From contig ONMJ01000005.1 of the NCBI GenBank assembly GCA_900318955.1, positions 46,269 through 110,268 on the forward strand: 64,000 bases of DNA, read 5' to 3'. Positions 58,787 to 64,000 of this stretch are shown here, in pieces. This stretch comes from an uncultured Bacteroidales bacterium (GTDB lineage Bacteria; Bacteroidota; Bacteroidia; Bacteroidales; UBA932). The stretch's first letter is position 1; the number at the start of each line of letters is the position of its first letter. The notes beneath the pieces are model-generated. The model was not told the DNA's origin and did not search any database. It saw nothing but the letters and a program-made list of their open reading frames with translations. Both the position numbers and the translations under genes were made by a program.

Positions 58787-60151
58787 ATGAAAACATTTTT
58801 ACATATCGTTTTTGTAGTGGCACTCGGGCTCTCCGCCCACGTGGCGGGAGCCGCTGCGCCGCAGGATGGAGTGGCTGATGGGCCAAGGGTAATGACCCTC
58901 CATGACTGCATGGCATACGCCATTTCTAACTCCACCAAGATACGCATCCAGCAGGCAGCCACCGGCGATGCGCGCCTTGACCGACGGGACGCTGCGCTGA
59001 AGCTTTTTACTCCTCAGATAACTGCACAGACATACGCATACTACAACTTCGGCCGAAGCATCGACCCGCAGACCAATACGTATTTCAACACAACGTCTTT
59101 CCACAACAACTACGGCGTCTCGGCAGGATACGACCTTTTCGACGGCTTTCAGGCGGTAAACAACTACAGGATTTCCAAGACCGGAATGCTCATCGCCGAT
59201 TCGCAGGAGAAGCAGGTGAAGGCCGATATCTGCCTGGCTGTGATGGAAGCCTATTTCAACGTGGTCTATTACAAGCGTCTCTGCGATGTTTATGAGGAGC
59301 AGGCGGCGGTGGCTGAGCAGGCGCTGGCCAAAGCCCGCCGTCAGGAAGAGCTGGGGCAGAAAGGCCATGCCGACGTCATTCAGATGGAGGCCGATTTAGC
59401 CGACCGCCAGTATGACCTGACTAACACTTACAATATGTATTGCGACCAGAAGATGACCCTCTCCGACCTGATGTTCTGGCCGGTGGATGAGGAACTGAAT
59501 ATCGACACCTCGATGCCCGTGTGGCAGATTGAACCGGTGGCCAGTGAGTCCGTTGTGGACTTTGCCCTGGAGCACAATCCGGGCATCCAGATTGCCAGCT
59601 GGCAGGAGCTGAACGCCAAGCGGGAACTGAACACGGCCAAGTGGCAGCTGCTCCCCAGCGTGGGCCTGTATGCGGGTTGGAGCACAAGCTACTATACCTA
59701 CCAAGGCTCAGAAACGGCAAGCTTTGCAAACCAGTTCAAAAACAAAAACAACGGTGGCGAATACGTTGAGGTGTCGCTCCAAATCCCTATCTGGAACCGC
59801 CTGAGCAAGCATTCGGCAATCTCCAGGAGGCAACATGCTCTGGACAAGGCAACGGCTGAACTGGACCAGAAACGGCGGGATGTGGAGAGCGAGGTGCGAA
59901 GGGCCGTCCAGGACCGTGACGGTGCCGCGACCGCTTACCAGCAGGCGCAGCGCAAGGCCGAGGTGCAGGCCGAGGCCTACACGCTGAATCTGAAGAAACT
60001 GGAGCAGGGGCTCATCTCCCCTCTGGAGTTCCAGACCGCGAACAACAATTACCTCAAGGCCCAGGCCGATGAGATGAACAGCCTGTTCAAGTACCTCATC
60101 AAGCAGGCGGTAGTGCGCTATTACAATGGTGTCGAATATGTAAATCAGTAA
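58787..60151 (+). CDS. TolC family outer membrane efflux protein
   Basis: A 454-residue outer-membrane channel protein with a signal peptide (FLHIVFVVALGLSAHVAGAAA). The mature part shows the TolC pattern of two long helical hairpin repeats: MTLHDCMAYAISNSTKIRIQ at the first repeat, AYFNVVYYKRLCDVYEEQAA in the helix and the second repeat near ESVVDFALEHNPGIQIASWQ, with LNLKKLEQGLISPLEFQTAN near the end. It docks with the HlyD-type adaptor encoded 6 nt downstream to form a trans-envelope conduit. Expression is probably driven by the preceding regulator. Confidence 0.92.
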   Translation: MKTFLHIVFVVALGLSAHVAGAAAPQDGVADGPRVMTLHDCMAYAISNSTKIRIQQAATGDARLDRRDAALKLFTPQITAQTYAYYNFGRSIDPQTNTYFNTTSFHNNYGVSAGYDLFDGFQAVNNYRISKTGMLIADSQEKQVKADICLAVMEAYFNVVYYKRLCDVYEEQAAVAEQALAKARRQEELGQKGHADVIQMEADLADRQYDLTNTYNMYCDQKMTLSDLMFWPVDEELNIDTSMPVWQIEPVASESVVDFALEHNPGIQIASWQELNAKRELNTAKWQLLPSVGLYAGWSTSYYTYQGSETASFANQFKNKNNGGEYVEVSLQIPIWNRLSKHSAISRRQHALDKATAELDQKRRDVESEVRRAVQDRDGAATAYQQAQRKAEVQAEAYTLNLKKLEQGLISPLEFQTANNNYLKAQADEMNSLFKYLIKQAVVRYYNGVEYVNQ

Positions 60152-60157
60152 GAAACT

Positions 60158-61414
60158 ATGGATAAGATTATCGAGAAGAAAACGGGTTGGCGCGTGGCGT
60201 TTACAAAAAAGGCCCTGCCCTGGTGGCTGGGGGCGCTGCTGCTGGCGTTCATCATCTATCTGATTGCCAGGCCTAATAACAAGACTCTGCGTGTGGATAA
60301 GGATACCGTGACGATATCAAATGCCGTCAAGGGAGAGTTCAACGACTATATCCGCATCAGCGGAAGGGTGCAGCCAATGACCACCATCCAGCTGAGCCCC
60401 CAGGAAGGCGGCATCGTTGAGAAGATACTCATCGAGGAAGGCTCCCCGGTCAAGGCCGGCGATGCGATTCTCATCTTGAATAACGACAATCTGGACCTGC
60501 AAATCCTGAATTCCGAGGCCGAACTGGCCGAGAAGGAGAACATCCTGCGCAACACCCAGATACAGATGGAGCAGCAGAAGCTGGACGTACGCCAGAATGT
60601 ACTGGAATATGGAACCAATGTGGAACGTCTCCGGAGAGCCTATAAACAGCAGAAGGCCCTCTATGAGGACAAACTGATTGCGAAAGAAGAATACCTTAAA
60701 GCCGAAGAGGACTATCAGCTTGCCCTGCAGAAGTACAATCTGATGACCGAGCGTTCCCGTCAGGATAGCCTGTACCGAGGCACGCAGATTGACCGTATGG
60801 AAGAATCCTTGGAGAACATGCAACTGAATATGTCCATGATTCGCAGGCGCAAATCCAATCTGATTGTAAAAGCCCCCATCGACGGGGAGCTTGGCCTTCT
60901 GGACGTGGTCCTGGGCCAGAGCATCGCCGCCGGGACCAAGATCGGGCAGATCAATTCTGTTGGTACTTATAAGGTTGAGGCTCAGATAGATGAGCATTAT
61001 ATTGACCGCGTCATCGCGGGCCTGGAGGCCACTTTCGAGCGCCAGGGCGAGACCTATTCCACTGTGATCCGAAAAGTCTATCCCGAGGTCCGCGACGGCA
61101 AGTTCAAGGCCGATTTCAAATTCGACGGCGAGCAGCCCGACAACATCCGCGCTGGCCAAACCTATTACCTCAATCTCCAGTTAGGCCAGCCGGAGGAGGC
61201 GGTCATCATCCCGCGCGGCACCTTCTACCAGAAAACAGGCGGAAAATGGATATACGTCGTTAACAAAGAGGGCACCAAAGCCGTCAAAAGAGAGATTCGC
61301 ATCGGCCGCCAGAACCCGCAGTACTACGAAGTGCTCGAAGGTCTGGAGCCCGGCGAAAGGGTGATAACCTCCGGATATGATACATATGGTGATTCAGATG
61401 TATTGGTGTTTTAA
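60158..61414 (+). CDS. HlyD/MacA-type periplasmic adaptor subunit
   Basis: A 418-residue membrane-fusion protein. One N-terminal transmembrane helix (LPWWLGALLLAFIIYLIA), a split lipoyl domain (VQPMTTIQLSPQEGGIVEKI and KAPIDGELGLLDVVLGQSIAAG), a long coiled-coil hairpin (about 110-230, with LEYGTNVERLRRAYKQQKAL) and a C-terminal beta-barrel/MP domain ending GLEPGERVITSGYDTYGDSD. It links an inner-membrane ABC permease with TolC. The damaged permease gene begins 3 nt later. Confidence 0.92.
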   Translation: MDKIIEKKTGWRVAFTKKALPWWLGALLLAFIIYLIARPNNKTLRVDKDTVTISNAVKGEFNDYIRISGRVQPMTTIQLSPQEGGIVEKILIEEGSPVKAGDAILILNNDNLDLQILNSEAELAEKENILRNTQIQMEQQKLDVRQNVLEYGTNVERLRRAYKQQKALYEDKLIAKEEYLKAEEDYQLALQKYNLMTERSRQDSLYRGTQIDRMEESLENMQLNMSMIRRRKSNLIVKAPIDGELGLLDVVLGQSIAAGTKIGQINSVGTYKVEAQIDEHYIDRVIAGLEATFERQGETYSTVIRKVYPEVRDGKFKADFKFDGEQPDNIRAGQTYYLNLQLGQPEEAVIIPRGTFYQKTGGKWIYVVNKEGTKAVKREIRIGRQNPQYYEVLEGLEPGERVITSGYDTYGDSDVLVF

Positions 61415-61417
61415 GTC

Positions 61418-63549
61418 ATGAAGAGTTTTTGGAACTTCCTTTTCCAGAAGAATGCAGACCGGATCTATGCTGTTGCTAGCGAAGATAACGTAAATATGGG
61501 CTATTGGCTGGACAAGCATCTGAAGAACAACTTTCCTGAAATAGAAAAGGGGTGTTGCGTGGCCAATATCGCATCGGCGGCAGCGTTCAACATTAATGGA
61601 GAACGAGTCTATGGCAGCACGATGGCGGCGGACAGCACCTTTTTTGAGATGTTCAGTTATGACCTGGTGGAAGGCAACAAAGCCGACTGGCTCGTGTCCT
61701 GGGACCGCTGTATGGTGAGCCGGGAGTTTGCGAATGCCCATTTCTCAGACAAGGACCCGCTGGGACAGATCATATCTTTTAATTATGAGGGGTCCTTTCA
61801 GCTTACCGTTTGCGGCGTGTATGAAGATTTCGGGAATTCCATCCTGAAAGCACCGGATGTCCTGATACGGGGCGATATAATGCCAAAAATAAATTCGTCA
61901 CACGACGAATACATGAGCAATGCCGGCGGTGGCGTCTGCTTTGTGATGACCTATCCGGGTGCCGACCTGCAAGCCAGGCAGAGTGACATCCTGGATTGGT
62001 GCGAAGAGAATTTCTGGGTGTACAAGAGCCAATACGATAATGTTCGGCTGATTCCTCTTAGGAACATGTATTTCCTGGATGATGGGAATAAAGATTGGAC
62101 GGAGACCATTCAGTTCGGGAACCGAAGTTTCGTAAACCTGCTGCTGGCGATGTGCATCCTGCTCCTTGCATTTGCAGTGCTCAATTATATCAATATGACC
62201 ACCGCCCTGACGGGCTTCCGGGCCAAGGAAATGGCCACCCGGCGCCTGGTAGGTGCCGACAAGCGCAGCATCTTCCTGAAAGTCATCTCTGAGAGTACGC
62301 TCATCTGCGGCATCTCGATGCTGCTGGCCATCCTGCTGGCGGAGGCGCTCTGTCCGGCGGTTTCCCGCCTGCTGGAGTACCAGGTATCCATCTTCAAGGC
62401 GGTTACGCCTGTCAATGTGCTGCTGGTTCTGGGCTTCATCGTGGTTCTGGGTGTCCTGTCCGGTATCGTACCGGCCCTCTTGATCCAGCAGGCGCAGCCC
62501 ATCGAGATTGTCCGCGGTACGCTCAGGCTCAAGACCAAGACGGTTTACAGCAAAGTCATCATCATCGTGCAGAATGTGGTGGCCGTCGTGATGCTGGTGA
62601 GCGCCCTCACGATGGGCCTCCAGATTCGGCACATGATTTCGGCCGACCTGGGCTACAATACGAAAGACATTCTTGTGGTTGACAATGCCTTTGGCCAGAC
62701 CGGGCAGATCCGGCCGCTGCTGGACCGCCTGCGCACGGAACCCTGCGTGGAGGAAGTTGGTCAGGGCGACGGCATTCCGCTGGGAGGAACGAACAACTGG
62801 ACGATGGAAATGCCGGATGGTCACTGGGTGTCCTTCCAACAAATCCAGGGTGATGACAAGTATTTCGACATTCTTGGCTTAAAGATAAAGCAGGATAACC
62901 ATCAGCGTGCCTATTGGCTCAATGAATACGCCTTCAAGCAGATTGGTATCGAGGAAACGGCGACGGAATTCCAGACCGCTCAAGCTGGAACACGTCAGAT
63001 AGGTGGCATCTACTATGATTTCAAAATCCGCCCTCTGGAGGCCGACCAGAGCGCTGCTATGATTTTCAATCACGGGGAGTATCCCGATGACAATTACCCC
63101 TGGGTGCTGATTGTAAAAACGACCGGAGACCAGGCAGCCGCGAAAAAGCTGCCGATGAAAGCCGGGTGCTGAACATCGTGCTCATCTTCACGCTGTTGTC
63201 CATCCTGGTGAGCGCCCTTGGGCTCTTTGCCATGAGCTCATACTATATGCAGCAGGAGATTCGTAGCGTATCAGTGAAGAAGGTCTTCGGAGCCGATTAT
63301 TCCGGCGTGCTGAAGGAACTGGTGCTGTCGTTCATGAAGATGGTGGGCATCGCCTTCGTCATCGGCGTGCCGATTGCCTGGTTCATCATGAATCGCTGGC
63401 TCTCCGGCTACGGCCATCGTATTGACCTCCACTGGTGGATATTTGTTCTTGCCGGACTGGCGGTTGCCTTTATTGCAGCAATCAGTGTGCTCTACCAAAG
63501 CATCAAGACCGCCCGGACGAATCCTGCCGAGGCGTTGAAGAAAGAATAG
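61418..63549 (+). pseudogene. FtsX/MacB-type ABC permease, decayed
   Basis: First frame 61418-63172 (584 residues), second frame 63166-63549. The pieces together match a Bacteroidetes ABC-2/FtsX permease of roughly 780 residues: MacB-like periplasmic domains, ALTGFRAKEMATRRLVGADK after TM2, a second half starting KTVYSKVIIIVQNVVAVVML, and a last FtsX module VLIFTLLSILVSALGLFAMS ending NPAEALKKE. Two lesions: the N terminus MKSFWNFLFQK runs directly into NADRIYAV, omitting TM1; and near 63140-63165 the frame shifts and about 30 codons appear missing before ADESRVLNIVLIF. The last FtsX core could not join without a frameshift. Probably inactive. Confidence 0.75.
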
Positions 63550-63551
63550 CA

Positions 63552-64000
63552 ATGAAAGTATTCAGAAAAACAGGCGTTTCAACGCTGATCAATATCCTGG
63601 GGATGAGCGTCGCTTTTGCGGCGGCGATGATCCTGATGGTGCAGGTGCGCTGGGACACAACCTATGATGCCAATTTCGAGGGGCATGAGCAAGTGTTCCG
63701 GATGGAGAACAACTGGATGGATCAGGGGCTTTTCAGCACATATATCTGTCGGCCGTTCATCGAAAGGTCCCGTGATGCCAGTCCGAATATAGAAGCCATT
63801 TGCACCTGGCAGCCATTGGGAGAAGACGTTCTGTACAAGGAAGGAGACCGGGAAAGCCCCATCACCATCCCAATGGCCCGCGTGGATTCCTCTTTCTTCT
63901 CCGTCTTCCCGGTGGAATGGGTGGAAGGATCTGCCCGGGAGTTTGACGCAGCCCGGACGTGCGCGCTAAACGAAGCCTTTGCAAAAATGATATTCGGCGA
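63552..64000 (+). CDS. FtsX/MacB-type ABC permease, N-terminal part (runs off the window)
   Basis: An open frame from ATG 63552 without a stop to the window end (149 codons seen). It begins MKVFRKTGVSTLINILGMSV, contains one transmembrane helix (FAAAMILMVQV) and the MacB-like periplasmic start YDANFEGHEQVFRMEN, followed by SSFFSVFPVEWVEGSA, equivalent to the same region of the preceding permease. Here TM1 is present, unlike the upstream paralogue. It starts 2 nt after the pseudogene stop. The ATPase subunit of the transporter is not in the window. Confidence 0.8.
   Translation, partial: MKVFRKTGVSTLINILGMSVAFAAAMILMVQVRWDTTYDANFEGHEQVFRMENNWMDQGLFSTYICRPFIERSRDASPNIEAICTWQPLGEDVLYKEGDRESPITIPMARVDSSFFSVFPVEWVEGSAREFDAARTCALNEAFAKMIFG

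Noticed and set aside
61898-62842. A 314-codon minus-strand frame over the ABC permease.
   Set aside because: Histidine/glutamine-rich antisense product of a CTG/GTG-rich gene; not protein-like.

Overview
This window reads as chromosomal DNA of a Bacteroidetes bacterium, most likely order Bacteroidales. The evidence is many promoters of the phylum-specific type (a TAnnTTTG -7 box, in several cases with TTG/TTTG 20 nt upstream), start codons without obvious Shine-Dalgarno sequences, and families largely confined to the phylum (DUF3098, DUF4294, DUF4270, DUF4369 thioredoxin lipoproteins, C69 and P1 peptidases). I cannot name genus or species.

The first 55.7 kb is densely packed core genome. 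In order: an envelope cluster (DUF3098, uppP, an LpxH-like hydrolase); a divergent DUF4294/aminopeptidase P pair; a glutathione peroxidase remnant; a solitary trpB2-type tryptophan synthase beta gene behind a ribosome-mediated attenuator with a Trp-Trp leader peptide; an orphan sdhC; pyrH-frr; a truncated glycogen-synthase-like gene with a DUF4270 lipoprotein; acpP; DUF4369-uvrC-pnuC; a five-gene run of coiled-coil protein, hemW, YtxH, holin-X-like and a small protein; small membrane/DUF2007/DUF3109 genes with a zinc-motif-less M16 homologue; a TPR protein with a U32 peptidase-family protein; PBP1A-ddl-prmC; topA; an Lrp regulator; ispD; the rod-shape operon mreBCD-mrdA-rodA; a sodium:solute symporter; a ClpB lacking its N domain; secG-TPR-lptE-sigma54 activator; an OmpA/TPR lipoprotein; pheS; a C69 dipeptidase; nhaA; ahcY; a LAB_N membrane protein and a P1 peptidase.

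At about 55.8-55.9 kb a tRNA-Leu(TAA) gene has intact D, anticodon, variable and T arms, but its 3' acceptor strand does not pair with its 5' strand. From there on the sequence changes character. A repeat-rich 0.45 kb spacer is followed by genes that use CTG/GTG codons far more than the core genes. This block has an NtrC-type response regulator, a histidine kinase, a TolC-family outer membrane protein, a HlyD-type adaptor and FtsX/MacB-type ABC permeases. The first permease is decayed (missing TM1, frameshifted); the next runs off the window end. I read it as a horizontally acquired, sigma54-controlled ABC efflux island. GTAAAG/CTTTAC palindromes occur both at the regulator's own promoter and upstream of tolC. 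A REP-like palindrome has been absorbed in frame into the regulator's coding sequence.

The strongest observations are the Trp attenuator upstream of a solitary trpB2, the broken tRNA-Leu at the island boundary, the shared regulator sites, and the in-frame palindrome. I found no CRISPR array, insertion sequence or rRNA.
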